From assembly GCA_032622095.1 (NCBI GenBank), contig CP136066.1:190704816-190768815 (forward strand): 64,000 bases of DNA, given 5' to 3'. A program made the position numbers and the translations under genes. This DNA is from Siphonodentalium dalli. Lineage: Eukaryota; Mollusca; Scaphopoda; Gadilida; Siphonodentaliidae. Below are positions 12,029 to 23,372 of the stretch, in pieces. The first letter of the stretch is position 1; every line of letters starts with the position of its first letter. A model generated the notes under the pieces. It saw nothing but the letters and a program-made list of their open reading frames with translations. It ran no database searches and was not told where the DNA came from.

Positions 12029-12589
12029 CCCTGCTGGACAAAACAAGTGTCCACTTAACCGCGGTGCGGTTAGCGTTGCCACCGCGGCCGAAATGCAACT
12101 ACACTGCGGCTCCACCGGATAACAACAGTTGGGCTGCGGTGTACTTGCCATTCGGCCATGGTGTAGTTGCCGCGGTGTACGTTCATTAAACTGAAAAAAG
12201 ATGATACAAACCCGAAATCTAACCACGGTGGACATGCCATTCGACAGCGAGGGTAGTTGCCTTTCGGCCGCAGTGAACTTGCAGTTTTGCCGCAGTGAAC
12301 TTGCCGTTCGGCCGCGGTGCTCAACTGCAGTTACAAACTCTGACACCGCAGCCGAACGGCAAATACACCGCGGTGCCAATGGACAAATTGAAATCCAATA
12401 AAACATTGTATTGTTCAAAATTAGATTAATTCCTTAAAACATATGGTAGCTATACGTGACTAGTTTTCAAAACTTATACATATTGCTTTCTATCGTGTGC
12501 GTTATGCATGCGAGTCGGTTTTTACAAATTAAATTATGGCAACGCTAACCGCACCGCAGTTAAGTGGACACTTGTTTTTTCCAGCAGGG
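12029..12589. mobile_element. 561-bp MITE with TA target duplication
   Basis: Terminal inverted repeats of about 53 bp begin CCCTGCTGG and end CCAGCAGGG, with arms including AAGTGTCCACTTAAC and GCGGTTAGCGTTGCC. The element is flanked by TA on both sides (12027-12028 and 12590-12591). The interior holds degenerate CGGCCGCGGTG-type repeats. No transposase, so non-autonomous; the TA target suggests a Tc1/mariner-like or similar mobiliser. Identical arrangement at 46362-46922. Confidence 0.85.
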
Positions 12590-13109
12590 TAGCTCACATG
12601 TACATGTTGAGATCACAAAATATCTTAAATCAATTAAATTTACGGTACAAAGATGTATGTAGAATGTACCGTACATGAAATATTGCTTTAACAAAAAAAT
12701 CACATGCTATATTTTTCCCTCAGTAAGTGACACACCAATTAGATCATTGCATATCAAATTCTGATTTCAGGTGACTCGATATCGATTGGCCGGTGGTACA
12801 TCTGACTGAGGACATTTATGAAATTTTGACGATTATGGCGACAAAAAACCTGGCAGGAAAAATGAACTGAACAGGAATTGGGAAAGCTGGTAAACACCCG
12901 TTTGGCAATCATTATCCAACTGGCAAGGAGAGTGGCAAAGTAAGTCATTTTTGTCTAACCCAAACATGCTTGGAATGGTATTCATAACCAATATATGGCA
13001 TTGATTTTGACATGGAGCTTATTAAGATAATAAATCTAATAGATTACTGTACATCAGTTACATCATAATGTTTGGGTGTGTTCACATCGCAATTCAAACG
13101 TTTTTATAC
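12590..13109. other. Intergenic; weak exon-like signals only
   Basis: An acceptor-like TTTCAG at 12770 and donor AAA/GTAAGT at 12939 bound a 169-bp segment, but all three frames contain stops. No supported gene. Confidence 0.4.
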
Positions 13110-13790
13110 CTCCACTTTCGAAGAAAATGGGGGGTATACTGGATTGACTGCGTCTGTCCGTCCGACCTCATAACTCGAAACACTATGAACCGATTTCAAT
13201 AATTTTTTGTATGCTCCTTAGGACCGCGTCTCCGCATTATGCTAATTGCTGTCCGGTCCGACTTTCTGTTTTTTAAGTTACGCCTTACTGTTCGACTTAT
13301 TTTGATTTAGAAAATCCTGTCCGACTTAATGACTTTAACAAATATGAACCAATTTCAATATTTTTTGGTATACATGCTTCTCACAACACCCTCTCTACAT
13401 GATGCGGCTCAGGGTTGGCTCGGGTTGTTTTTCCTAACATTACACTTCATTTTCAACTTATTTTGACTTATTTTTTGTGGATGCTTTTTTCCCTGGAGTT
13501 GTGTGCCTTAGCAGAAGTTTGGTTTGTCTGACCAAGCACTTGACAAAAGTCATCTTAGATGTTAAGGTTGCGTTTCATTTTCTACCCTTTTTTGGGTTTC
13601 TGCAATCATTCGAACAAATATGAACCAATTTGAATATTTTTTCTGTACAAGCTTCTTGCGACACCATATCGATATTATTAATCCAAATTTTTCTTTAAAG
13701 TTAAAAAACTTTTTTGTTGGATTTACAAATAATGCGGGTTGAATTTGCCACGGTGGGGGTATACTGACACGCGAGTGCACACCTCTTGTT
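13110..13790. repeat. Dispersed-repeat-like segment with GGGGTATAC edges
   Basis: Starts with TATACCTCCACTTTCG and AATGGGGGGTATACTGG, and ends with GGGGGTATACTGACACG. Inside, CGAC(C)TTA-type and AACCAATTTCAATA phrases repeat two or three times. Probably a non-autonomous repeat of a known invertebrate type; the class is not established here. Copy B: 47442-48123. Confidence 0.35.
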
Positions 13791-13896
13791 GACTATGTGC
13801 GGTATGTTGTGTACACATTTAAGTAATCTCAAAATCTTTAAAAAAGTATATTACATGTATATCAGTAGTTTAGAGTCCTGGAGAGTTATATAGATA

Positions 13897-16800
13897 CAGG
13901 GTTTCCGCTATAGCGACAGGGGATCCCTTTTTGGACCCCATTCTCGCAGCCAATTTCCCCCCTTCTGTCATACCACAGGACATATTCCATATGTACCGGT
14001 ATACAGGTATAAAGATGTTTATTGTGTTGAGACAGTACTAAGAAATTTAAATAGTTGACAACTTTATTTGATTTCTAGCGAGAATACACACTGAGAATAC
14101 ACACTCGGACTGATCTAACACAAACTGGGGAAGTTATCAAATCCGAAATCGCTAGAACACATGTATGCTTCGTAGTCCGCTGGTTACGTTGCTGCGCTTA
14201 GGTTACGTAAAATGATTGCCGATAATTTTATCATGTTATATTCCAGTACTTCCTGCCGGGTCTTGAATAGTCGTCGTTTAACTTCAACGGGTTTATTTAC
14301 TGTGTAAATAAAATGAAGTCAGTTCATGAGATAGCTGATAATAATTTGATGTTGTTCCTTGAGCTCATTTTATAGTACAATTTAACTGCCATAAATGCCT
14401 TTAGTGTATTCTATTCATTGGTGGTTAATAGTGTTGAAACGATTAGTGAATTTAAAAGTCGACTAGTCGAGGCCCAAAAGTCACGTTGCGTCGACTAGTC
14501 GTTACCCGATTTCAAACTTTCAACATAACGTGGTACGGAAAATTCATCGTACATGGCATACACTGATGCCTGATGCAATGACGGTCTATTGCGTAGCGCA
14601 TTGCCCTGCATAGACACCAATTTATTTGTGAAATAATACAGTAAACATCTTGATATTTATCCAACACACTGAATCAAATTATATAATTAGACATATGGTT
14701 AGAGATGGGCGATTCACGGATTTACTATATATACATTCGTGACAATAGCTAAATTAGGCAACAAAATGACCTACGCAAGTACTAGTAAGTACCCGGTAAT
14801 ATTCACACATCTCTTTGATGATTTACACGCATGTCGTCGCACTGGTTTGAAAAGAATAAGAGAATGACTACCATATGTTTTCGTGTCAATTGGATTTTCG
14901 TAACATTTCCATGAGTGAATAGAATTGTCCAATGACGTCACCTTATATAAGTGACCTTCACACAGGTCGCATCATAACCCGACGGTGCGAGATCAATTGA
15001 AATATACACAGTGTCTAGATCAAAGCGGTCTCCGACAAACGATAAAGCCGCACCACTCATTGCCATCATGTCGCAGTGATGTTTTTTTTTACCTCAAATG
15101 GCGAGTGTCACGGCAAAATTCAGAGTCGATATTTTAACATTTCAGCATCGATTACAGTTAGTCGATCAATCGTTTGAACCCTAGTGGTAAAGGCTTTGGC
15201 AACTGAACATTTTTGACCTGTGCAAATCTAATTGTCCATACATGAACTATGCCCCCCCCCCAATAAATTTATAAAACTGATGCATGTAATTCGTCCATGC
15301 AATTTTACTTTTATACATTGTAAATAATGTGATTATTTTCAATTTGATTAGATTGAAGTGTAACATTGCAGATAATATTTTATTTCAGAAGCAGTTAGAA
15401 AGTTGCCAAAGACTTCCACAATGGCCGATAGCCGATTCAGAACTATAGCTGCCAAGTGGCTAAGATATTAACTTATCAAGCACCAAAATCGCAAACAAAG
15501 CCAGTGCAAGAGTCATCGTCTGTTGTACGCATTTCCATTGTACTGTCTTCCCAAAGAAAATATGCGCTGTTTACCGACAAATTACATGAACTACTTTGAC
15601 CATAACAACTAATTTATCTTCTATATTATCAGTATGGGGCTGGTGTTTTTTAATTTTATTCCAACAACTGTACGCTCAGCATTTTATTATGATAGTTCAA
15701 ATAGAGTGGCATTATATTTACCTAGATAATAATGAATCATGCAATAGTTAAATAGGTCAATTATGACAGTTAATTATTAATAGAGTTGGTAGATGTTGCT
15801 ATAGATGCTATCTCACACCCATTGCATGTATGTGGCTACCGGCATATATGGTCTCCACGTTAGGAAGGGTGTCCACCTTTGAATATCTAACTACACCCAT
15901 TGAACCATATCACAAGTATGCGAGTAATTCCATGTCACCAGTCCTAATATCATAATATCTAGATGTCTAACTTCATGCAAATTCAGTTTTTTTTCCATGG
16001 TTCAGCTCGGTGTGAAAATTGTTTGAAATCTGAACATGTAATTCGCTTAATCCGGACTGGCTTCAGGCTGTCCAATTGTTGGAAATTTTGAGACCTGACA
16101 ACCCGACCACCCCCCCCCCCCCCCCCGCAAAAAAATTTGGAAATTTCGTAACAATTTCTTATTGCAATTTCAAATTTTTACAAACACATATTTTCAGATC
16201 TAATTTGTTCTAAAAAAAATTCCACTACTAAATTGTTAGAAAATCAATCTACAAGAACAAATCAAATAATTGTTGTGTCAGCTATATCAAATTTCCAACT
16301 GTTGAACATTTGACCAAAGTGGAGGGGGGAGTGAGACACTCCTGTTATCATGTCCCTGTCTCAGCCCTTAAAAATTGTACAAGGGTATCAATATATCATG
16401 GATTTATGCATGTATTGCACTTTTGAATACAACCATTTAGTTACTTTATGTTGGTGGGGACTGATTTCTCATGTTAATATATATTTACCATCTGAACAGA
16501 CATGGTGCATTTGAACCACATTACTGGTGTATATTGTATAAATAATCTCTTGTCTGACCCTTTGATCCGTTGAAAGATTCCAAACCGATGTTTACTTAAT
16601 ATGACCAAATACATGTATTCCCTAACTAAAATAAGATACAAATTGGGTCTTATATCTGACTGAAAGTCAAGCTTTCCGCTAGGTTTTGGGGAACGGGTCC
16701 TGTGTCCGCCGAGGTGAAAATGCAGTCAATGTTTTCAATGTCGTGGAAACACTGGTGGACCTACTTTTGTTTTATCGGCCAATAGAAGAAACAGAGAGTA

Positions 16801-17290
16801 GATTTGCTGATTGTTTTGCATCCATATCCTAACTTTAAAACATTGAAAATTTATTTGATAAAAATTAATTGCTGTATACGGAAATACGCCCGTTGAAGTT
16901 AAACAACCACTATTCAAGACTCGACAGAAGGTTCGGATGCATAATATACCGGAATATAACATGATTAAATTATTGGCTGTCATTTTTCATAACCTAACCG
17001 CAGCAATGTAACCAGCGGACTCCAAAGCATGTGTTCTAGCGATGTCGGTTTGATCACTTCCTCAGTTCGTGTTAGATCGGTCCGAGTGTGTAATCTCGCT
17101 AGAAATCAAATAAAGTTGTCAACTATTTAAATTTCTTAGTACTGTCGCAACGAAATTGAGAAGTAAACATCTTTATACCTGTATACATTATCATAATGAA
17201 TATGTCCTGTGGTATGACAGAAGGTGAAAAATTGGCTGGGGGGGAATGGGGCTCACAAAGGGATTCCCTGCCGCTATAGCGGAAACCCTG
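13897..17290. mobile_element. ~3.4-kb element with ~400-bp terminal inverted repeats, copy A
   Basis: Left arm (13897 to about 14290) begins CAGGGTTTCCGCTATAGCG, and the right arm (about 16890-17290) ends CGCTATAGCGGAAACCCTG. The arms are diverged inverted repeats sharing TATACCTGTATAC, ATTTAAATAGTTGACAACTTTATTTGA and CGTTGAAGTTAAAC stretches. No transposase ORF lies inside. The interior hosts the hAT-like element at 14429-15183. Flanking 8-mers do not match, so no target duplication is claimed. Confidence 0.7.
14429..15183. mobile_element. hAT-like non-autonomous element 1 (complete in A)
   Basis: Ends TAGTGTTGAAACGATT and AATCGTTTGAACCCTA are inverted. Flanking 8-mers GTGGTTAA (14421-14428) and GTGGTAAA (15184-15191) match at seven of eight positions, as expected for hAT target duplications. 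Internal GTCGACTAGTCG palindromes. Nested inside the long-inverted-repeat element. Its internal sequence around 14958-15055 is shared with element 2 at 18270. No ORF. Confidence 0.75.
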
Positions 17291-17769
17291 TGAAAGTACA
17301 TGTACCGTACATGTAGGATATTATTTGAACCTGGGTCTAAGACAACACAATACATTTTACACCGAATATTGGTTGGAAAACTATAACGTACTGTAATTTT
17401 ATATTAGTCAACACTAGATCGGTCTATGAATTGTAGAATCCAAATGTTTAAATGTTCGAATGATGAGTGAAAGAAAAGCACCAACCCCTTCCAACTGCCA
17501 CCTCGTCCTTGAAGAAACCAACTGATTAATATTCTGAGCCCCATCTGATGTGAGTTTGTTGTAGATGTATGTTCGGAAACAATATACATGTGACTGGGAG
17601 GCAGATATATTCATGCTTTTATATTAATAATTTCAGGACAATTCAGATCACAGCAGCAGAGACAACTTCAGTTGAACTTATGAAGAGAGAGAAGAAGTCA
17701 AGAATAAGAAGAGCTCTCCCTTAGAAAGGCAGTATTGGATTTCTTCTGAAATTTTGCAAAAAAACATGT
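17291..17769. other. Intergenic, no gene recognised
   Basis: Contains an acceptor-like site (AATTTCAG at about 17636) followed by a 28-codon frame ending in TAG with a basic KREKKSRIRR stretch. Too weak to call an exon. Confidence 0.4.
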
Positions 17770-17938
17770 GCCAATGCATTCTCTTATATATGCAAGTCTC
17801 CCATATGAAGCCCTGCATTTATAAGAGAATACATTGGCCTAACATTATTTAACTTGACCTTGTAAACCAGTGTATTCTCTTATATATTAAACAAGGCTCC
17901 GTTTGGGAGACTCACATATATAAGAGAATGCATTCGCC
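17770..17938. repeat. Four-arm inverted repeat (hairpin element)
   Basis: A core close to ATTCTCTTATATA occurs four times in alternating orientation (about 17778, 17819, 17872, 17919). The outer pair also includes AGTCTCCC/GGGAGACT. The segment could form one long hairpin or a cruciform with two stems. Possibly a short MITE. Present at about 51590-51750 in copy B. Confidence 0.6.
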
Positions 17939-18269
17939 CAGGGTTTTCGCTAATGAGTAGTTACTTCATTCTCTTTCATTCGTTTCCAAGACTGTTTGTT
18001 TAATTTGTTATTTGAACATTCTTACAAAATCCATATGGCATTTCTCGTCATATCCTCTGCAGTTATAATAACCTGACATTCCTGCAAATAATTAGACCAT
18101 TCCAATGAATACTAAAGTACTAAATGAAACAGATATAAAAAATTGACATATTATATGCTCATCTTGTGTTTTCGACTCCAAATTTCATTTCTCCATTGAG
18201 ATAAAGAATATCAATTTCATATTTTATCAAGCAACGGAAGCCCCCATGCAATATATCTGCACTTGTTAG
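17939..18269. other. Intergenic; site of copy-B 37-bp insertion
   Basis: No gene. Near 17990 copy B has an extra 37 bp. Confidence 0.5.
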
Positions 18270-19751
18270 TAGTGTTGAAACGATTAGTGCGTCGACTAGT
18301 CTGTACCCGATATCAAAACCTTCAAAGATAACATGGTACGGAAAATTCATCGTACATGGCATACACTGGTGACTGGTGCAATGACGGTCTATTGCGTACC
18401 GGTAGCGCATTTCCCTGCATAGACAACAATTTATTTGGGAAATAATAATGTAGACATCTTGATATTTATCCAACACACTGCATGTGGTTATATAATTAGA
18501 CATGTGGTGGATAATGATTAGAAACACGAACATTTATACAGGTTTTAAATTTAATATCAGCGTTCGAGATCACCAATAATCTGGTGCCGAGCGGTGTCAA
18601 TATGAAATGTTAATGTTCCGACTAAATACACCTGTAGTATAGGCTACGTTTGGAATACGATAGCCAGTTCTGTGTGGTAGCAGGTGGATGCAAAGCGCCC
18701 AGGATACATGCCCGGGATGGTCAAAAGGTCGAGTGATCGAGAAGAGAGAGTGAGTAGATGGGCGCTTCGCGCCCGGGATGGTCGAAAAGATCGAGTGATC
18801 TTCTCCTTCACCCCACGGTTTGTTGTTGTTGGAGATATAGCACATAGAAAATAGCCATGTCTGAACCCGGCAAAAGCGGACATAATGAATTAATGTTATT
18901 TCTTTGATTGAATGGATTATTTGGGGAAGAGCCCACGAGCTTTAATATGGGGTGTGAGGGGTGACCCGGTGGGTCTCTTTAATATATGGTTGAGCTGAGC
19001 GTGTCATCTGGTGCGCTGAAAAAGGAGCGGGGCCCGTGTTATAATTTTAAAATAGTGTTAGTTTGTTAGTTGTTTAAAAAAAACAACCAACCGCAAGGCA
19101 GAGCGTGTGATTCAATGTGATTCAATGCGCCATCATACCGCTATTCTGCTATAGCCAAATGCGCAGAGACAGTATGTTTTGTTTATATCGTTGTTTCTGG
19201 ATGGGCCGCCCTACATTCCATAGCACGGGCGTAGGTGAAGACTCTGACAATTTTATGTGCAGAGTTGTGATCGAGAACTTCAGTCAGTATCATTTATATA
19301 CGGCAGCACCAGTGACGTCACATTAAGCGACCTTCACACAGTGTCGCATCATAACCCGACGGTGCGAGATCAATTGAAATATACACAGTGTCTAGATCAA
19401 AGCAGTCTCCGACAAATGATAAAGCCGCGTCAATCATTGCCATCATGTCGCAGTGATGTCTTTGACCTCAAATGACGAGTGAGACATTGTGTTGTCAATT
19501 TCATTCTTTCAATTGATAGTCGGGTCGCTGTGTGTGTCTATACTAGTAACACTGTCAATTCCGGGTGCCACCAAACATTATACTTAGAGTAACTTACGCA
19601 CAGTTAACACCGTTTATGCCGGAATCGATATTGAAAACTTTATACATGTAACTAATACACTAAGTTCCGACTAGTCGACAGCAAAATTCAGAGTCAACGT
19701 TCTGACATTTCAGCGTCGACTACAGCTAGTTGATTAATCGTTTCAACCCTA
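18270..19751. mobile_element. hAT-like non-autonomous element 2, copy A
   Basis: Ends TAGTGTTGAAACGATTAG and TTAATCGTTTCAACCCTA are inverted. The flanks carry a perfect 8-bp duplication CTTGTTAG (18262-18269 and 19752-19759). Length 1482 bp. No transposase was recognised; small open frames inside have no family resemblance. The right half contains TGACGTCA-like and GTCGCATCATAACC sequence shared with element 1. Confidence 0.85.
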
Positions 19752-19759
19752 CTTGTTAG

Positions 19760-20983
19760 TTATGGGTTTATGTCATGTCCTACACATTTATTTGACGTCA
19801 AGGGAAGCTATTGCCACTGTGCGTTAGTTTTACATTCTGATCCTTTTTAGGTTACAGTCTTAACCATTGCATCAATGGTCATGAAAATGTTCATAACCAG
19901 TGACACGTAGAACGATTAATTTTTGCTTACAACATTTTTTATTTTTAAACTTGCACCCATTATTACAGACTCTACTAGCACCATTAGTCCTACCTCGAAA
20001 TTTGTCATGGAAATAGACATTAAACATGGCTGCCACTGGTCATCTTGTTTTTCAGTATTACGCTATGTAAGTCCATTAGAACTGGCTACAGGCCCTTCCA
20101 TTGGTCATGTGGATGGGAACGAGTTGTTCGGCCGCTGTCTGCCATTTTGGATTTCAGTACATTTATTATCCAATGTAAATTCATCATGCAGTATTATATT
20201 GTACCCATAGTATGGTACATTTATTGTCGATGTCCTGATTGACCACTTGTCATTCGTCTGTCCATAGACACTTTATGCATGGTGCGATAACTCAAACATT
20301 TTCTATGCGATCGGAACCTAATCTGGAATACAGGTCAAGTTCGATCTAATTTATATATATATTGTTATGTCAGTTGACATAGCGCTACAATGTCGTTGAT
20401 ACTTTCATAAAGATTTTAGCTTTATTTTGTTCATATCTTGTACACATACTATATATATATAATTTATGATTATTTCTTTTTTGGAAATAAACGGTATGTT
20501 TTCTTCAATTTTGTTCATCATTGTATTTCACCTATCCTCAGGCTGTAGTTACTCCTCTTGGAAATCTGACTGCTTAAATGAAAGGATGCGGCACTTGTAT
20601 TCCTCTTGTCCAAAATGTTTTATGATGATATTACTCTGAATGGAGCTTTCCACAGAGGCCACACCCACAGCGGTAGTCCCGCCCACTGATAAAAATACTT
20701 TATCCACATAAATATTGTCTGTTACACGAGATCGACTTCCGAACTGAACACATCAGCACTTGCCCTTATGTTAACTAGCTGAAACAGACTCGTGTATATG
20801 ATTCTTGCAAATTTGATCTTTTAACCAGTTTGATTTAAAAAAAAATTATTTAGATTAAATTTTTAAATTTTTTTTTAGATTGCTGTTGAACAAAAACAAA
20901 CTAATAATTTGTTTTTAAAAATTTTTAAAATTTGAAATTATTATATATATATTTTTTTTTATATAGAATTTTTCAATAGATTG
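19760..20983. other. Intergenic; single diverged array unit and AT-rich tract
   Basis: One CATGGCTGCCACTGG unit related to the 9780-10735 array at about 20024. From about 20830 the sequence is nearly pure A/T low complexity, continuing to 21155. No gene. Confidence 0.5.
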
Positions 20984-21263
20984 AATCTTTAAAATTAGTT
21001 TTAATAAAAACAAAATTTTGTTTAATTAAATTTTTATTTTATTTAATTTTAAAATTTTACTTTTTAGAGTTTAGATTGAAACTTCTTGTTAAAAAATTCA
21101 AAAATTTGAAAAAACAATTTTTTTTTATATGTTTAAAAAAATTAATTTAAAAAATGTCCGCGGCCGGCTCGGCATCTGATTTGTCGAATATATTCTAATA
21201 AATTGCCATTGGGCAGCACTACACTGTGGGCGTGGCCTCTGGAAAGCTCCATTAGCACCGTCC

Positions 21264-21480
21264 TATCATCATCGGAACGATACTGATATAGCGATGCTGA
21301 TCCGGCACCGATATACCACCATCGGAATGATACTGATATGACGATGCTGATCTGGTACCGATATACCATCATCAGAACGATACCGATATTACGATGCCGA
21401 TCTGGTACCGATATAGCATCATCGGATCAATGCCGATATTACGGTGCCGATCTGCAATCATTGGAATGATACTGATATTG
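21264..21480. repeat. 50-bp tandem array
   Basis: ATCGGAACGA-type phrases start at 21271, 21321, 21371 and 21421, exactly 50 bp apart, then at about 21460. Each unit also has GATACTGATAT and GGTACCGATAT. About four to five units. Confidence 0.8.
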
Positions 21481-21596
21481 GGAGTCTGGGACCCTGAATT
21501 AGCACTGGTATATCATTGAAAGGATAGTATATATATACAGCTGATCTTATGAAGCCACTGTGGCACCAGTATACCATCATCGGATCGATACTACTA

Positions 21597-21690
21597 TTTT
21601 GGTACCAAAATGGTACCACTCTTTTGGTACCAAAATGGTACCACAATTTTGGTACCAAAATGGTGCCACTATTTTGGTACCAAAATGGTA
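21597..21690. repeat. 25-bp array of perfect GGTACC palindromes
   Basis: TTTTGGTACCAAAA, a 14-bp perfect palindrome, starts at 21597, 21622, 21647 and 21672. Each is followed by TGGTACCAC or a variant. Four head-to-tail units. Confidence 0.85.
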
Positions 21691-21793
21691 CCGGCAAAAC
21701 AGCACTAGCCCGGTGTTCATTCAACAGTATATACTAGATGATTTTACATCACTATATGATATATTGAGTAAACTAGTAAATCACTGAAAAAAA

Positions 21794-21943
21794 TGTGCCA
21801 CCGCTTTACTGGTGCCATTCCGGTGCATGACCGGGGTGCAACTTCAATGCCAAATCGGCACCGGAAATCCGGTACCAAACTGGTACCTTTACTGGTGCCA
21901 GATCAGCACCGAATTGGTGCCGCAATGTTTACTGGGATATATG
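21794..21943. repeat. GGTGCC repeat cluster, inverted orientation
   Basis: Same family as 9552-9720 but reversed; ends CCGCAATGTTTACTGGG. Absent from copy B along with the rest of the 1.19-kb segment. Confidence 0.55.
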
Positions 21944-22539
21944 ATTAAACTAAACCTTGTAATTGCTCGTTTACGTACCAGTAATATCATATATGACCAG
22001 CCAATCCTTTACCTCTGCCAATTTATTACTCATATTTCAACTCAGATGTCACTCAGCGAGCTTGAGAAATACTGTAAGAAACCATCAAAACCAGTCACAG
22101 GTACACGCACCACATAGCTATATTACTCTCAGATAGTAAAGGGATGTATCTCAGGAATAAACTGCCACCACGTAAAGAACAATCACACAGCCATAAATCC
22201 ATCAAATTATGGTGCGTTAAAGGAAACAGCTATCAGAGAGCGGCTTCGTGGCTACGAAAAACCTGCGAACTGAGCTTGCACCACTAAAGGGAGAGAAAAT
22301 TCACATATACCTCGGTACATGTGACATTACAGAGAGAGACAGAACACACGGGTACATCAGTTTATCTGAGAAACACCAATAGGCCAGATAAGGCTATTGA
22401 CAGCATAGCAGAAGACATACGTGACATAAAGAAAACTGTCCAACTCCACGAAAGAAAGGTAAAACTAACATTCTTGGAAACACCTGTCTACTGAATTGTT
22501 GAGTTCAACCGCAAACAAAAACATCCTGATCCATCTAAG

Positions 22540-22869
22540 TTTGCCGACAGTAACGATACTCTTCAAGAACAAGTATATGAACTGAACAAATACAGCAGAC
22601 ACCAGAATAGACGCATCGAGTCTCACTCACCGGAGTTCTCATCTGACATCTGTACGAACTCTATAACGAAGAAAAACTCCAAGTTGCCGAGGAAAATCTA
22701 CAACTACCATCTATACACCGATGGACTACACCCATCAGACACACTTTTAAAAGCGTGGCTCAAAAAGATCTCAGAACAGATGAAAAAAGACTGCTGGGGG
22801 ATTAGAAGCCAGTGCAAACGCTCCTTATCACACAAGTCTGTCGTGGGTATTTCCACGCTATACTTGTAA
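22540..22869 (+). pseudogene. CR1-like ORF1 esterase remnant, copy A
   Basis: The frame at 22684-22869 includes YTDGLHPSDTLLKAWLKKI. The D-G-L-H is the block V Asp/His signature of SGNH-type esterases as found in CR1-family ORF1. Upstream fragments (SKFADSNDTLQEQVYELN) look like the preceding linker. The nucleophile block was not found intact. Confidence 0.55.
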
Positions 22870-23230
22870 CTGTGGGAAGGTTTGTACTGTACTTACTACT
22901 GCCACTTGCCCTAGCAACCCATTTGTTTGGACAAAAATCCACCCTACACCTGAGCTGCATAACAACGCTAAATCAGAAAAGACTAAGATCAGTAATGCAC
23001 CCATTACCCACCAAACCCAACAATATCTTTGCAGTGACTGTTATTCTTCTAATGTTATCTGGAGATGTAGAAGTAAACCCTGGACCGAGAAAGGCAGTGG
23101 CTGCAAACATCTTCTCATGTGGCTTCTGCGAAGACGCAGTTACGTGGGCAAACGGAGGACCTGCTGTGATAACTGCAGTGTGTGGTATCACAAATCATGT
23201 CTGGAAATGAACACCAGGGACTTGAGCAAC
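22812..23230 (+). pseudogene. 2A-like and PHD-finger segment of the CR1-like element, copy A
   Basis: The frame at 22812-23210 carries a hydrophobic run then GDVEVNPGP at residues 84-92 (23061-23087), the core of a 2A ribosome-skipping sequence. Directly after it comes a zinc finger starting FSCGFCEDAVTW. The frame then breaks, and the remaining finger residues (TCCDNCSVWYHKSCLEM) are read in the next frame up to about 23230. 2A-like motifs at this position are known in non-LTR elements of several marine invertebrates. Confidence 0.7.
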
Positions 23231-23372
23231 GTGAAGAACATATCATGACTATGCTGCCGATGCGATAAAATCAGCGTATCAACATTTACATTCCATAGCT
23301 TCGAGATTGACTGCTCAAACTAATACGACCCACTTAGCCAGTCCAACATATCCATCAACACTGCATTAAACA

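Larger units (their letters stand above)
20984..22173. repeat. 1.19-kb repeat-rich segment present only in copy A
   Basis: Copy B joins directly from the equivalent of 20983 to that of about 22174 (at 54855) with a few bases of microhomology (TTGAA). The segment holds AT low complexity, a 50-bp tandem array, a palindromic array and a GGTGCC cluster. No transposon ends flank it, so a deletion in B is more likely than an insertion in A. Confidence 0.7.

Noticed and set aside
12026-12418. 130-codon minus-strand frame
   Set aside because: Lies inside the MITE and reads its GC-rich repeats; composition artefact.
12771-12939. Exon-like segment between TTTCAG and AAA/GTAAGT
   Set aside because: Stops in all three frames in both copies; at best a dead exon.
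18159-18533. 124-codon minus-strand frame, Cys-rich
   Set aside because: Crosses the left end and target duplication of hAT-like element 2, so it cannot be an ancestral gene; no domain seen.
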